Of a stretch of DNA of 64,000 nt, positions 8,923 to 17,958 are shown piece after piece. A program made the position numbers and the translations under genes. The notes beneath the pieces were generated by a model. It did not search any database, was not told the origin of the DNA, and saw only the letters and a program-made list of their open reading frames with translations. The DNA comes from Loktanella sp. 5RATIMAR09 (GTDB lineage: Bacteria; Pseudomonadota; Alphaproteobacteria; Rhodobacterales; Rhodobacteraceae). The DNA is taken from positions 62,001 through 126,000 of the forward strand of contig NZ_LJAL01000004.1 of assembly GCF_001419985.1 (NCBI RefSeq), in the 5' to 3' direction. Position 1 is the first letter of the stretch; the number at the start of each line of letters is the position of its first letter.

Positions 8923-9462
8923 CTAGGGCGTTATCACGCCCCTTTCGGTCACAATCAAATCGAGCGGTTGGTCGGTCGGTTCCAGTGGCAAACCATCATC
9001 TTCCTGCGCGCTGTAAGCAAAGCCGATCGCCATGGTCGGCTGCACCCCGCGCAGTTTTTCAAGCGTCCGGTCATAGAACCCGCCGCCATAGCCCAACCGC
9101 CCGCCCCTGCGGTCAAAGGCAACCAGCGGCACAATCAGGATTTGCGGGATCATCCAGTCACCCGCCTCGGGGATCATCGCGCCGAATGCGCCTTTGATCA
9201 TCGCGCAGTCAGGCTCCCACAGACGAAACTGTAGCGGCTGCCCTGCCCCGATAATGACAGGCACACCGACGGGCCCATGGGCTGCAGCCTCTTGCATGGC
9301 GGGGGTCGGATCAATTTCGGTCCGCATTGCCATATAGCCCGCCAGCGGCACGCCGCGATAACCGGCAAGCACTTCGCTCAGATATCCGGCTGCAGCACTA
9401 TGTGGCTTATGCGCCGCTTGGCGCCGTGCAAAAGCGGCTGTGCGCGCGGCGGATTTGTCCAT
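8923..9462 (-). CDS. 5-formyltetrahydrofolate cyclo-ligase
   Basis: This 179-residue protein converts 5-formyl-THF to 5,10-methenyl-THF with ATP. The family C-terminal loop motif is clear at RGGRLGYGGGFYDRTL, followed by GFAYSAQE. The start is MDKSAARTAAFARRQAA, whose ATG shares its A with the mgtE stop (TGATG). The gene is therefore coupled to mgtE, although the two functions are not obviously linked. The family symbol differs between organisms (ygfA, fau, MTHFS), so none is given. Confidence 0.93.
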   Translation of the reverse strand: MDKSAARTAAFARRQAAHKPHSAAAGYLSEVLAGYRGVPLAGYMAMRTEIDPTPAMQEAAAHGPVGVPVIIGAGQPLQFRLWEPDCAMIKGAFGAMIPEAGDWMIPQILIVPLVAFDRRGGRLGYGGGFYDRTLEKLRGVQPTMAIGFAYSAQEDDGLPLEPTDQPLDLIVTERGVITP

Positions 9463-10835
9463 CAAAGCAACCACATCGCCGCGAGGCCGAGGAAGGCGAA
9501 AAAGCCCACAACATCGGTCACGGTGGTCACGAAAGCGCCCGAGGCAAGGGCGGGGTCGATGCCCATCTTTTCCAACAGCACAGGGATCACGGTGCCCGCC
9601 AATCCCGCCACAACCATATTGATAACCATCGCGACAGCGATAACAACGCCCAGCATCGGCGAGCCGAACCAGACGACACCAACGACACCCATGACGACCG
9701 CAAAGATCAGGCCATTGATCAGCCCCACCAGAACCTCGCGCTTGATCACGCGCCAGACGTTTGCGGTGGTCAGATCGCGTGTGGCCAGCGCGCGTACCGC
9801 CACAGTCAGCGACTGGGTGCCAGCATTGCCGCCCATTGATGCGACGATGGGCATCAGGACCGCAAGCGCCACAAGGCCCGCGATGGTTTCTTCGAAGAGC
9901 GAAATCACCAGCGACGCAAAGATCGCGGTCAACAGGTTCACCGCCAACCACGGAAAACGCGATTTGGTGGTGGCGATTACCCGGTCCGACAGGCTGCCTT
10001 CACCGACACCGGCCAGACGCAGGATGTCTTCCTCGGCTTCTTCCTCAAGAAACATCATCGCATCATCAATGGTGATGACGCCAACGATCCGGTCGTCATC
10101 ATCAACCACGGGGGCCGTGATCATGTGATAGTGGTTAATCGCCTGCGCCACTTCTTCCACGTCCTGTTCAACGTGGAATGTGCGGAAGGTGTCTTCCTTG
10201 AGATCGCGCAGCAACGTGTCGCGCGGGTGGCTCAGCACACGGCCCAAAGTGACATAGCCCAACGCCTTGAGGCGCGGATCGACCAGGATCACATGATAAA
10301 ACTGGTCGGGCAGCACCACATCCGAGCGCAGATAATCAATCATCTCGCCCACGGTCCAATGTTCCGGCGCGCGCACCAGTTCGGACTGCATGTGACGACC
10401 GGCGGATTCCTCGGGGTAGGACAGCGCCTGTTCGACAACCACACGGTCGCTGGCGTCAAGCGCATCCAGAACCGCCTCTGTCTGTGTATCATCAAGGTAT
10501 TCGACAAGGTCGACAACATCGTCGCTTTCCAGATCACGCACCGCATCGGCCAGTTCACCGGGATCAAGCTGGCCGATCACTTCTTCGCGCAGCTCTTCGT
10601 CAAGCTCGGAAAGAACCTCACCCTCAAGGTTACCGGGCCATGCGGTCAGCAGCGCGCGCCGGTCTTTGGTGTCGATCTGCTCCAGCAAATGCGCCACGTC
10701 GGCGGGGTGCATGTTGTCAAGCGTTTCGGTGAGGAACGCCCCGTCATCGCGCTCCACAGCCTCCATGACCTCACTGACCAGACGGTCGGTGATGCCAAAT
10801 GCTTCTTCGTCGTCGATGGGGTCAGCTTCGGCCAT
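9462..10835 (-). CDS. mgtE: MgtE magnesium transporter
   Basis: The 457-residue protein has the full MgtE layout. An N-terminal acidic superhelical domain (about 1-125) is followed by tandem CBS domains (about 135-255, including HMITAPVVDDDDRIVGVITIDD) and five membrane spans from about 280 onward with the conserved MPIVASMGGNAGTQSL pore motif. It is a magnesium channel of the inner membrane gated by cytosolic Mg2+ through the N and CBS domains. The start MAEADPIDDEE is preferred over an upstream ATG because the extra residues look non-coding. It is divergent from guaD. Confidence 0.95.
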   Translation of the reverse strand: MAEADPIDDEEAFGITDRLVSEVMEAVERDDGAFLTETLDNMHPADVAHLLEQIDTKDRRALLTAWPGNLEGEVLSELDEELREEVIGQLDPGELADAVRDLESDDVVDLVEYLDDTQTEAVLDALDASDRVVVEQALSYPEESAGRHMQSELVRAPEHWTVGEMIDYLRSDVVLPDQFYHVILVDPRLKALGYVTLGRVLSHPRDTLLRDLKEDTFRTFHVEQDVEEVAQAINHYHMITAPVVDDDDRIVGVITIDDAMMFLEEEAEEDILRLAGVGEGSLSDRVIATTKSRFPWLAVNLLTAIFASLVISLFEETIAGLVALAVLMPIVASMGGNAGTQSLTVAVRALATRDLTTANVWRVIKREVLVGLINGLIFAVVMGVVGVVWFGSPMLGVVIAVAMVINMVVAGLAGTVIPVLLEKMGIDPALASGAFVTTVTDVVGFFAFLGLAAMWLL

Positions 10836-10935
10836 GATGCATCCTTTGTTGAATTGCGAACATAATCGTTCGCGGCGGCGGCACAACGCGGTTTTCGCGA
10901 TTTACCCCGTTCTTAGGGACTCATATGGTCGCGAT

Positions 10936-12228
10936 ATGATAAAGCACTTACTTTTGGGGCAGACCCTCGGTTTTGCGGGCAATCCGTTGACGGGCGACTG
11001 GCAGGATACTGTCCTGTTCGACAGCGCGGGTGGCGTGCTGATCGAACACGGGCGGATCATTGCCACAGGAAATGGCGCCGCTCTGCAGAGCGCCCACCCC
11101 GATGCGATGGTGACTGACTATGGCAACGATGTGATCAGCGCCGGCTTTGTCGATGCGCATATGCATTATCCCCAGACGGGAATCATCGCCAGTTGGGGCA
11201 AGCAGCTAATTGACTGGCTGAACACCTATACCTTTCCCGAGGAATCGCGGTTCGTTAATCGCGCCTATGCCGATCAGGTGGCGGGCGAAACGCTTGATCT
11301 GGCGATTGCCCATGGCACGACCACGCTGACGAGTTTTTGCACCATTCACCCCGAAAGCGTGGACGCGTTTTTTGAAGCCGCAGCAGCGCGCAATATGGCC
11401 GTGATCGCAGGCAAGACCTGCATGGACCGCAACGCCCCCGACTCCCTGCGCGACACCGCCCAGAGCGCCTATGACGACAGCAAGAAGCTTTTGGAAAAGT
11501 GGCATGGCAAAGGACGCGCGCACTACGCGATCACACCGCGTTTCTCGCCCACATCCACGCCTGCGCAACTTCATGCGTTGGGTGGCCTTTGGGCCGAACA
11601 CCCCACATGCCTGATGCAAACACATCTCAGCGAACAACGGCCCGAGATTGCCTGGGTCCGTGATCTCTTCCCCGATGCGCGCGATTATCTGGATACCTAT
11701 GAAGCCCACGGACTATTGGGCGCAAACGGGCTTTACGGCCATGCGATCCACCTTGAGGCGCGCGAGATCGACCGCCTGAGAGAGGTTGGCGCGGCAGTTG
11801 TGCATTGCCCGACCTCGAACACCTTCATCGGTTCGGGTCTTTTTGAACTGATGGAGCTTGCCAAAGCATCGCTGCCTATTGGCCTTGCCACGGATACAGG
11901 TGGCGGGTCGTCTTTCTCGATGCTGCGCACCATGGCCGCAGCCTATGAGATCGGGCAGTTGCGCGGCACGGCCCTGCATCCGGCGCAATTGATGTGGTTA
12001 GCAACAGAAGGATCGGCAGCTGCGCTGAAAATGGCGGGCGAGATCGGGCATCTTGGGGCGGGTGCTGCCGCCGATCTGACCATCCTCAACCTGCAATCAA
12101 CCCCGGCTATTGCCCAACGCGCCAATCGTGCGGATGATATATGGGATGCGCTTTTTCCGACGATCATGATGGGCGATGACCGTGCTGTGCGGGACGTCTG
12201 GATCGCAGGGGTCAAACAGCCGCGTTAG
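10936..12228 (+). CDS. guaD: Guanine deaminase
   Basis: This 430-residue amidohydrolase converts guanine to xanthine. Family signatures are GFVDAHMHYPQTGIIASWG (first metal-binding HxH plus the guanine-deaminase Gln), TCLMQTHLSEQ, HAIHLEAREID and ATDTGGGSSFSML with the metal-ligand Asp. The start is MIKHLLLGQTL at 10936; an upstream in-frame extension would run into mgtE on the other strand. A second purine deaminase lies 0.55 kb downstream on the opposite strand, so the region looks like a purine salvage or catabolism patch. Confidence 0.93.
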   Translation: MIKHLLLGQTLGFAGNPLTGDWQDTVLFDSAGGVLIEHGRIIATGNGAALQSAHPDAMVTDYGNDVISAGFVDAHMHYPQTGIIASWGKQLIDWLNTYTFPEESRFVNRAYADQVAGETLDLAIAHGTTTLTSFCTIHPESVDAFFEAAAARNMAVIAGKTCMDRNAPDSLRDTAQSAYDDSKKLLEKWHGKGRAHYAITPRFSPTSTPAQLHALGGLWAEHPTCLMQTHLSEQRPEIAWVRDLFPDARDYLDTYEAHGLLGANGLYGHAIHLEAREIDRLREVGAAVVHCPTSNTFIGSGLFELMELAKASLPIGLATDTGGGSSFSMLRTMAAAYEIGQLRGTALHPAQLMWLATEGSAAALKMAGEIGHLGAGAAADLTILNLQSTPAIAQRANRADDIWDALFPTIMMGDDRAVRDVWIAGVKQPR

Positions 12229-12704
12229 CAGCTTGCGGCCAGTTTCAGCACCCAGATGTTTCCCGCGCGACCCAGCCCGTATTGCGTATAGTTGCGCCCC
12301 AGCATGTTGCGCCGATGACCACGCGAATTTTGCCAAGTGGTCAGGACCTCTGCCTGTGACCGCTGTCCACTGGCGATATTCTCGGCGCCACTGCGCATCG
12401 CACAGCCACCCGCACGGGCCCGCTGCACAAAAGTGCGCCCGTGAGGGCCGTTCGGGGCCTGATGCGAGAAATACCCCCGCCGCGCCATATCTCGGGCATG
12501 CGCTTGGGCGGCGCGCGTCAATGCCGGATTTGCCTGCAAAGGGCCAAGCCCCTGCCGCGCACGAAAGGCGTTCAAGTCTGCGGTAAACCCCGCCCCAAAA
12601 CCCGAGGATGAGGAAGAGACCTGAAGCGTCGCCGGTTCGGATAGGGTGGTGGTGTTGCACGCAGCCATAAAGGCGAACGCGCAACACAGGAGTCTAATCT
12701 TCAT
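12225..12704 (-). CDS. CAP-domain (SCP/PR-1) lipoprotein
   Basis: This is a protein of about 159 residues with a short signal peptide ending in a lipobox (FMAAC, Cys near residue 15), a Ser-rich linker and a CAP domain. The CAP motifs are LNAFRARQGLGPLQANPALTRAA, GYFSHQAPNG, SGAENIASG and the HRRNMLGRNYTQYGLG signature. It is probably anchored in the envelope; the molecular role of bacterial CAP domains is mostly unknown. An alternative ATG two codons upstream (12710) is possible. It sits between the two purine deaminase genes and overlaps the guaD stop by 4 bp. A second CAP protein is at 34046-34522. Confidence 0.85.
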   Translation of the reverse strand: MKIRLLCCAFAFMAACNTTTLSEPATLQVSSSSSGFGAGFTADLNAFRARQGLGPLQANPALTRAAQAHARDMARRGYFSHQAPNGPHGRTFVQRARAGGCAMRSGAENIASGQRSQAEVLTTWQNSRGHRRNMLGRNYTQYGLGRAGNIWVLKLAASC

Positions 12705-12777
12705 GACCATCCAGAGTGAGAGTGGAAACCGGAGACCTGATTGGTCGCGTTGCAATATGGCCAAATTGGGGCGCTGT

Positions 12778-14118
12778 TCAGAAATCGGCGAGTTTTCGCG
12801 CGAGCGCGTTTTGCCGCGCGATGATCTTTGGCAGATCAACGGACGTCATCCGGCCCTCTGACACGATCTGCCGTCCTTCTACAAACAGCGCATCAACCTT
12901 CATCGGCCCTGCCAACATCAACGCGACCGGATCCCATGATCCGGCATTCTCAATCACGCTGGCATCCCAAATCGCAAGATCGGCGCGTTTCCCGACGGCA
13001 ATCTGGCCGCAATCGTCGCGCCCAAGGACCTGTGCGCCGCCACGGGTGGCAATCTCAAGCGCCTCGCGTGCAGACATGGCATCGGCCCCGTTCTGCACCC
13101 GCTGCAACAGCATGGCTTGTCGCGCTTCCGCGACAAGATTGCCAATATCGTTGCTTGCCGAGCCATCGACGCCTAAACCAACGCGCACCCCTGCGTCGCG
13201 CATTTGGCGCACAGGGGCGATGCCCGATCCAAGGCGGCAGTTTGAGCAGGGGCAATGGGCGACCCCTGTGCGGCTGCGCGCAAAAAGATCAATTTCGCGC
13301 CCGTCCAGTTTCACGCAATGCGCGTGCCAGACATCGTCACCCGTCCAGCCGAGGTCTTCGGCATATTGCCCCGGACGGCAGCCGAATTTTTCCAGCGAAT
13401 AGGCGATGTCTTCATCGTTTTCAGCCAAATGGGTGTGCATCATCACGCCCTTGTCGCGCGCGAGAATGGCAGCGTTGCGCATCAAATCACGCGTTACCGA
13501 AAACGGGCTGCAAGGGGCCACGCCGACGCGGACCATGGCACCGGCGCTTGCATCGTGGAACGCGTCAATCACGCGGATACTATCCTCAAGGATGTGGTCC
13601 TCGTTCTCAACCAGAACATCAGGGGGCAGCCCACCGTCGCTTTCGCCAATGCTCATTGCGCCGCGTGTGGCGTGAAAGCGCAGGCCGATATCCTGGGCGG
13701 CAGCGATTGTATCATCCAGGCGCGCCCCGTTGGGGTAGAGGTAAAGATGATCCGAGGTCAGCGTACAGCCCGACAAGGCAAGCTCGGTCAGGCCCACTTG
13801 GGCCGAAACGAACATCTCTTCAGGGCCAAATCGCGCCCAGATCGGGTACAGCCGCTGGAGCCAGCCAAAGAGCAACGCATCCTGTGCGCCGGGCACGGCA
13901 CGTGTCAGGGTTTGGTAAAGGTGATGATGGGTATTCACCAGACCGGGGGTGATGATTTTACCCTTGGCGTGGAAAACCGTCGCACCGTCAGCGATGAGGT
14001 TCTGGCCAATCGCAGCCACGGCGCCACCACGCAAAAGAATATCGGCACCCTGCAACTCCTGCCTTTGATCATCCATCGTGATGATGTGATCGGCATCTTT
14101 GATCAGGGTCTCAACCAC
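12778..14118 (-). CDS. 8-oxoguanine deaminase-type amidohydrolase
   Basis: The 446-residue amidohydrolase of the TrzN/AtzA/8-oxoguanine deaminase group shows the metal site as VNTHHHLYQTLTRAVPGAQD, then MMHTHLAENDED, HCVKLD and GVDGSASND. The sequence through LFGWLQRLYPIW matches characterised 8-oxoguanine deaminases more than chlorohydrolases. These remove damaged guanine bases by deamination to urate. I prefer a GTG start at 14118 (VVETLIKDADHIITMD), which overlaps hisN by 8 bp. An ATG at 14154 would add 12 residues with no family match. Substrate confidence is moderate. Confidence 0.8.
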   Translation of the reverse strand: MVETLIKDADHIITMDDQRQELQGADILLRGGAVAAIGQNLIADGATVFHAKGKIITPGLVNTHHHLYQTLTRAVPGAQDALLFGWLQRLYPIWARFGPEEMFVSAQVGLTELALSGCTLTSDHLYLYPNGARLDDTIAAAQDIGLRFHATRGAMSIGESDGGLPPDVLVENEDHILEDSIRVIDAFHDASAGAMVRVGVAPCSPFSVTRDLMRNAAILARDKGVMMHTHLAENDEDIAYSLEKFGCRPGQYAEDLGWTGDDVWHAHCVKLDGREIDLFARSRTGVAHCPCSNCRLGSGIAPVRQMRDAGVRVGLGVDGSASNDIGNLVAEARQAMLLQRVQNGADAMSAREALEIATRGGAQVLGRDDCGQIAVGKRADLAIWDASVIENAGSWDPVALMLAGPMKVDALFVEGRQIVSEGRMTSVDLPKIIARQNALARKLADF

Positions 14119-14920
14119 GCAAACTTTGCCCCAGTATCGCCAAAGCCTCGGCATGGATCGCGGCGTTTGCGGCGGCGATCACCCGTCCGCCCTCATGCGC
14201 GGGCGCGCCGGACCAGTCTGTGACGATCCCGCCTGCGGCCTCTATCACAGCAATCGGTGCCTGTATGTCATAGGCGTTCAAACCCGCCTCGATAACCAGA
14301 TCAACCTGACCCGCCGCCAAAAGCGCATAGGCATAGCAATCCATACCATAACGGGTTAGCTGCGCATGGCGGGCAACAGCATGAAAGGCGGCCCCTTCTT
14401 CGGGCGTGCCGACTTCGGGAAATGTCGTCAGCACGGTGGCCTGTGCCAGCGGCCGCGGCGCGCGGCATTGCAGAATGACCTTGCCTTGCGGACCATGCGC
14501 CTCGGCCACGCCAAACCCACCCGCAAAACGCTCACCAATATAGGGCTGGTCGATCACGCCAAATAGCGGTCCGCTGTCGTCCCTGACCGAGATCAGCACA
14601 CCCCAAGTCGGTGTCCCGCTGATATACCCGCGTGTGCCGTCAATGGGATCAAGGACCCACGTCAATCCTGAGGTGCCCGCCTGAAAGCCGTGTTCTTCAC
14701 CCAAAATCGCATCATCTGGGCGCGACTTGGCAAGCACTGCCCGCATCGCCTCTTCCGCGCCGCGATCGGCGATTGTGACCGGATCAAAACCGGCATCGGC
14801 TTTGTTCTCCGCCGCCAGACCCGTTGCGCGGAAATATGCCAACGTCACCGGCCTTGCGGCATCAGCAAGCGCATGGGCCACACGGATCAGTTCCGTTTGG
14901 GTTATTTTTGAGACTGTCAT
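14111..14920 (-). CDS. hisN: Histidinol-phosphatase, inositol-monophosphatase family
   Basis: This 269-residue protein has the IMPase-fold metal motifs: DPVTIADRGAEEAMR, GEEHGF, WVLDPIDGTRGYISG and the C-terminal NAYDIQAPIAVIEAAGGIVTDW. Alphaproteobacteria use this fold (HisN) rather than the HAD-type HisB-N phosphatase for the histidinol-phosphate step of histidine synthesis. The RGYISG loop after DPIDGT is typical of HisN-type members. It is cotranscribed with the deaminase downstream (8-bp overlap). Other IMPase activities cannot be excluded. Confidence 0.85.
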   Translation of the reverse strand: MTVSKITQTELIRVAHALADAARPVTLAYFRATGLAAENKADAGFDPVTIADRGAEEAMRAVLAKSRPDDAILGEEHGFQAGTSGLTWVLDPIDGTRGYISGTPTWGVLISVRDDSGPLFGVIDQPYIGERFAGGFGVAEAHGPQGKVILQCRAPRPLAQATVLTTFPEVGTPEEGAAFHAVARHAQLTRYGMDCYAYALLAAGQVDLVIEAGLNAYDIQAPIAVIEAAGGIVTDWSGAPAHEGGRVIAAANAAIHAEALAILGQSLRG

Positions 14921-14995
14921 CAGGATGACCCCTTTATCTGCGCCGCTGTCACATGAGCGGTATCGCGGCGCAGTATTGCCAGGTCAAGTCGTGGT

Positions 14996-15367
14996 CTAAG
15001 CCGCTTCACTCAACACGCGGGCGAGATCAAACAAGCGACGGCGCTGGTTTTCGGGGATCGCGTAGTAAGAGCGCAGCAATTCGAGCGCTTCTTTATCGGT
15101 CAGGATGTCAGCAGGCATATCCGACGTATTTTGTACTGCATCCTGATCAACTTCGAGACCCTCGAAGAAGAAAGACACATTGACGCCCAATACCTTGGAA
15201 ATATCCCAAAGACGGGATGCGCTGACGCGGTTCATGCCTGTTTCATACTTCTGGATTTGTTGGAACTTGATACCAACCGCCTCTGCGAGCTGTTGTTGTG
15301 TTGTGCCATTCATCCAACGCCGATGACGGATTCGTTTCCCGACATGAACGTCAACCGGGTGCTTCAT
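14996..15367 (-). CDS. XRE-family transcriptional regulator, PraR-like
   Basis: The 123-residue protein has a Cro/C1 helix-turn-helix at about residues 22-45 (TTQQQLAEAVGIKFQQIQKYETGMNRVSASRLW) and a short C-terminal tail rich in acidic and hydrophobic residues. The HTH and length resemble PraR/SinR-like regulators of rhizobia and roseobacters, which control attachment and surface traits. It is monocistronic, with a 275-bp divergent region up to the quinone oxidoreductase gene that would hold both promoters. I saw no strong operator in that region. Confidence 0.82.
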   Translation of the reverse strand: MKHPVDVHVGKRIRHRRWMNGTTQQQLAEAVGIKFQQIQKYETGMNRVSASRLWDISKVLGVNVSFFFEGLEVDQDAVQNTSDMPADILTDKEALELLRSYYAIPENQRRRLFDLARVLSEAA

Positions 15368-15642
15368 GCTATCTACCTCTTTTGCAAAGGATCATGGCAA
15401 TCGTATACCACACTCCTTGGTTGTGCGCTGCAGTCTTATTTTTCACACCGCAGGCAATCTATAAGCAACGGCAAAATAGCATTCCCCAAGAACACGCAAC
15501 GGTTGCATGACCTGTCCTGACCTTAAAGACAGGTTCGCAGGATTACTTTTAGACATTCGGCCCGGTTTCTGAGCGATTTTACAAATGCGGCTGCGGCACC
15601 GATAAGTGGCGTCAGACCCGTATCAAGAAGGAATCGCATGCC

Positions 15643-16602
15643 ATGCGCGCATTTCAAGTAACCTCATTCGATGCCCCGCCTGCGTTGCAGGATGTCGATG
15701 TCCCCGCACCCGGACCAGGCGAGGTTTTGCTCGAGATCGCCGCTTGCGGTCTGAACTTCGCCGATCTGCTGATGGCGAAAGGCACCTATCAGGACACGCC
15801 ACCCCTTCCTTTCACGCTGGGTATGGAAGTCTGCGGCACCGTCATTGCAACTGGTGAGAACGTGACATCACCACGCATCGGCACACGGGTCGCTGTCTTT
15901 GGCGGTCAGGGGGGATTGGCCGAGAAGGGTATTTTTCCAGCTGCCCTCTGCCGACCGGTGCCTGACACGATGCCGGATGTGATCGCCGCAGGCTTTATGG
16001 TGGCCTATGGCACATCGCATCTGGCGCTCTCGCGCCGCGCGCGCCTGCAGGAAGGTGAAACACTCTTGGTCTTGGGCGCAGCGGGCGGTGTGGGGCTGAC
16101 CGCGGTCGAGATCGGCAAAGCCATGGGGGCCACTGTGATCGCTGTTGCCCGCGGTGCGGACAAACTGGCGGTCGCCAAGGCCGCCGGTGCCGATCACCTG
16201 ATTGACAGCGAAACCGACGACATCAAGGCGGCGGTAAAAGCACTCGGCGGTGCAGATGTCGTCTACGATCCGGTCGGCGGGGCTGCGTTCAACGCCGCCC
16301 TCGGGGCCTGTAATCGCGAAGCGCGCGTGATCGTGATTGGTTTTGCCAGCGGTGAGGTGCCCCAAATCCCCGCCAATATCATTCTGGTCAAGAATATCTC
16401 GGTCATCGGATTCTACTGGGGCGGCTATCTTGCCTTCAACCCGGTGGCCCTGACCGAGAGCCTCTCAGAACTGATGGACTGGCACGCGGCTGGCAAACTC
16501 AAACCGCATATCAGCCATACCCTGCCCCTCGATCAGGCGGCGGACGCATTGGAGTTGATGCGCAGCCGCAAATCCACCGGTAAAGTCGTCGTTACGCCGT
16601 AA
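15643..16602 (+). CDS. NADPH:quinone oxidoreductase-family MDR protein
   Basis: This 319-residue medium-chain dehydrogenase/reductase has a GroES-like N-terminal half with ECGLNFADLLMAKGTY-type sequence (ACGLNFADLLMAKGTY) and a Rossmann half with the nucleotide-binding motif LVLGAAGGVGLTAVEIGKAMG at about residues 142-162. It lacks structural and catalytic zinc ligands, as expected for zeta-crystallin/Qor-like members that reduce quinones or enoyl substrates with NADPH. An AAGAAGGAA site lies upstream of the ATG at 15643. It converges with the LysR gene, with an 11-bp overlap of the ends. Confidence 0.86.
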   Translation: MRAFQVTSFDAPPALQDVDVPAPGPGEVLLEIAACGLNFADLLMAKGTYQDTPPLPFTLGMEVCGTVIATGENVTSPRIGTRVAVFGGQGGLAEKGIFPAALCRPVPDTMPDVIAAGFMVAYGTSHLALSRRARLQEGETLLVLGAAGGVGLTAVEIGKAMGATVIAVARGADKLAVAKAAGADHLIDSETDDIKAAVKALGGADVVYDPVGGAAFNAALGACNREARVIVIGFASGEVPQIPANIILVKNISVIGFYWGGYLAFNPVALTESLSELMDWHAAGKLKPHISHTLPLDQAADALELMRSRKSTGKVVVTP

Positions 16603-17470
16603 GCAATTGCGGCGCGAGACGCGGCGCATCATAGCAGTGCTGGATGATCCGGGCCATCGCCTGACTGGGCTGATCCTCGGGCTTGAGAACATACAGATTA
16701 ATATTTTGCGGCTTCAGCTTGGGCAATAGACCACCGTGTTCGACCGGCACGGTATGCGGTGGCAAACACCCCTTCAGCGACACATGCACGGCCAGATCGG
16801 CACTGACTGCGGCCTCGATGGCGCTGTCGTGGTCGGAATCAACGGCCATCATCCAATCAATTCCACCTGCATTCAGCGCCTGCAAAACGCCGCTACGGAA
16901 GATGCAGTTCTTGCAAAATGCCACAGGCAAAGGGCGTCTGCGCCACGCCACACCATCCTCTGCACCGATCCAGATCAGGGGAAGTTCGATCAGAACCTGA
17001 CCGTCCGGTCCACAGGTTTCCTCAGTCGTGAGAATCAGATCAACCTCGCCGCGTCCGTGCATGGGCAAGAGTTTGCGGGTCGGCGCGGATATCAGGCGCA
17101 CCTGCATACGGGGGAATTCAGCGGCAAAGCGTTTCAGCACGGCAGGAATTACGGGGTAGATGATGTCATGCGGCACCCCCAGTTTGAGTTCCCCCTCGAA
17201 TTCAGTCGCTGTGAGGCGGTTCAAAATCTCGTCATTGGTTGCAAGCATCGACCGCGCATAACTTAAAAGCTGCTCACCGGCGGGCGTCAGCGCGATCGTC
17301 CGTGCAGTGCGATCAAGCAATGCAACATCAAGCGAATCCTCGAGGCGTTTGAGCTGCATCGACACAGCAGATTGCGTCAGGTTCAACATCCCCGCCGCGC
17401 GGGTCACACCGCCCGCGTCCGAGACCGCCACAAAAGAGCGCAGCGCAGTCAGATCAAGATTTCGGACCAT
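16592..17470 (-). CDS. LysR-family transcriptional regulator
   Basis: The protein is 292 residues, with an N-terminal winged helix at about 5-65 (LRSFVAVSDAGGVTRAAGMLNLTQSAVSMQLKRLE) and a C-terminal effector-binding domain of periplasmic-binding-protein type. LysR proteins usually control a divergent neighbour. Here the divergent gene is the small DUF1127 protein, 114 bp away, so that gene or the regulator itself are the first targets to consider. The effector is unknown. Confidence 0.9.
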   Translation of the reverse strand: MVRNLDLTALRSFVAVSDAGGVTRAAGMLNLTQSAVSMQLKRLEDSLDVALLDRTARTIALTPAGEQLLSYARSMLATNDEILNRLTATEFEGELKLGVPHDIIYPVIPAVLKRFAAEFPRMQVRLISAPTRKLLPMHGRGEVDLILTTEETCGPDGQVLIELPLIWIGAEDGVAWRRRPLPVAFCKNCIFRSGVLQALNAGGIDWMMAVDSDHDSAIEAAVSADLAVHVSLKGCLPPHTVPVEHGGLLPKLKPQNINLYVLKPEDQPSQAMARIIQHCYDAPRLAPQLLTA

Positions 17471-17584
17471 ATCACAATCCTTGATGGTTCACTTCAAAAC
17501 TATTCATTTTCATTATGGACGCAACACCCCCATATATCAAGCAATCAGATATGAACGAGACAAAACATCACGAGAGAGAATGCT

Positions 17585-17806
17585 ATGACACTTTCCATTC
17601 GCACCACCGCCCTGCACCCAAACTGCCAGCCCAAACCACGCTCTGTTGTCGATAGCCTGCGCACCATGATCGCCGTGTCACACCAGCGCCGCCAGCTGCG
17701 CGCACTCGACGATCATATGCTTGCAGATATCGGCATTTCACGCACCCAAGCCGTTGCCGAGGCCCAAAAATCCGTCTGGAATGCACCGCAGCACTGGCGT
17801 CAGTAG
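17585..17806 (+). CDS. DUF1127 small protein
   Basis: This 73-residue basic protein carries the DUF1127 core at about residues 30-60: an Arg-rich helix followed by LRALDDHMLADIGISRTQA. DUF1127 proteins are abundant in alphaproteobacteria. Some bind RNA or influence phosphate and carbon responses, but most are uncharacterised. A GAGAG ribosome-binding site precedes the ATG. It is divergent from the LysR gene and followed by about 150 bp without a further gene before the Bax-inhibitor gene. Confidence 0.85.
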   Translation: MTLSIRTTALHPNCQPKPRSVVDSLRTMIAVSHQRRQLRALDDHMLADIGISRTQAVAEAQKSVWNAPQHWRQ

Positions 17807-17958
17807 AAGGCGCGCCATCCGGACCTGCGACATTCTCGCCCAAATTGGTCAGAAATACGCAAAAGCCCCCTGTGAAGCCTTGAAAATGCAGGGGCACCTG
17901 CCAATATCCAAGGCAAGGATGCCGTTTTGCGGCGCCGCTGTTTAATTTGGAGGTCCAA

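Noticed and set aside
8919..8945. Hairpin GGGCGT/ACGCCC near the yebC/cyclo-ligase ends
   Set aside because: The stem is only 6 bp, lies inside the cyclo-ligase coding end and has no clear T-run, so I did not call a terminator.
15368..15642. Regulatory RNA or operator in the 275-bp gap between the XRE and quinone oxidoreductase genes
   Set aside because: I looked for inverted repeats, a T-run hairpin or a small gene and found no convincing one. It probably holds only two promoters.
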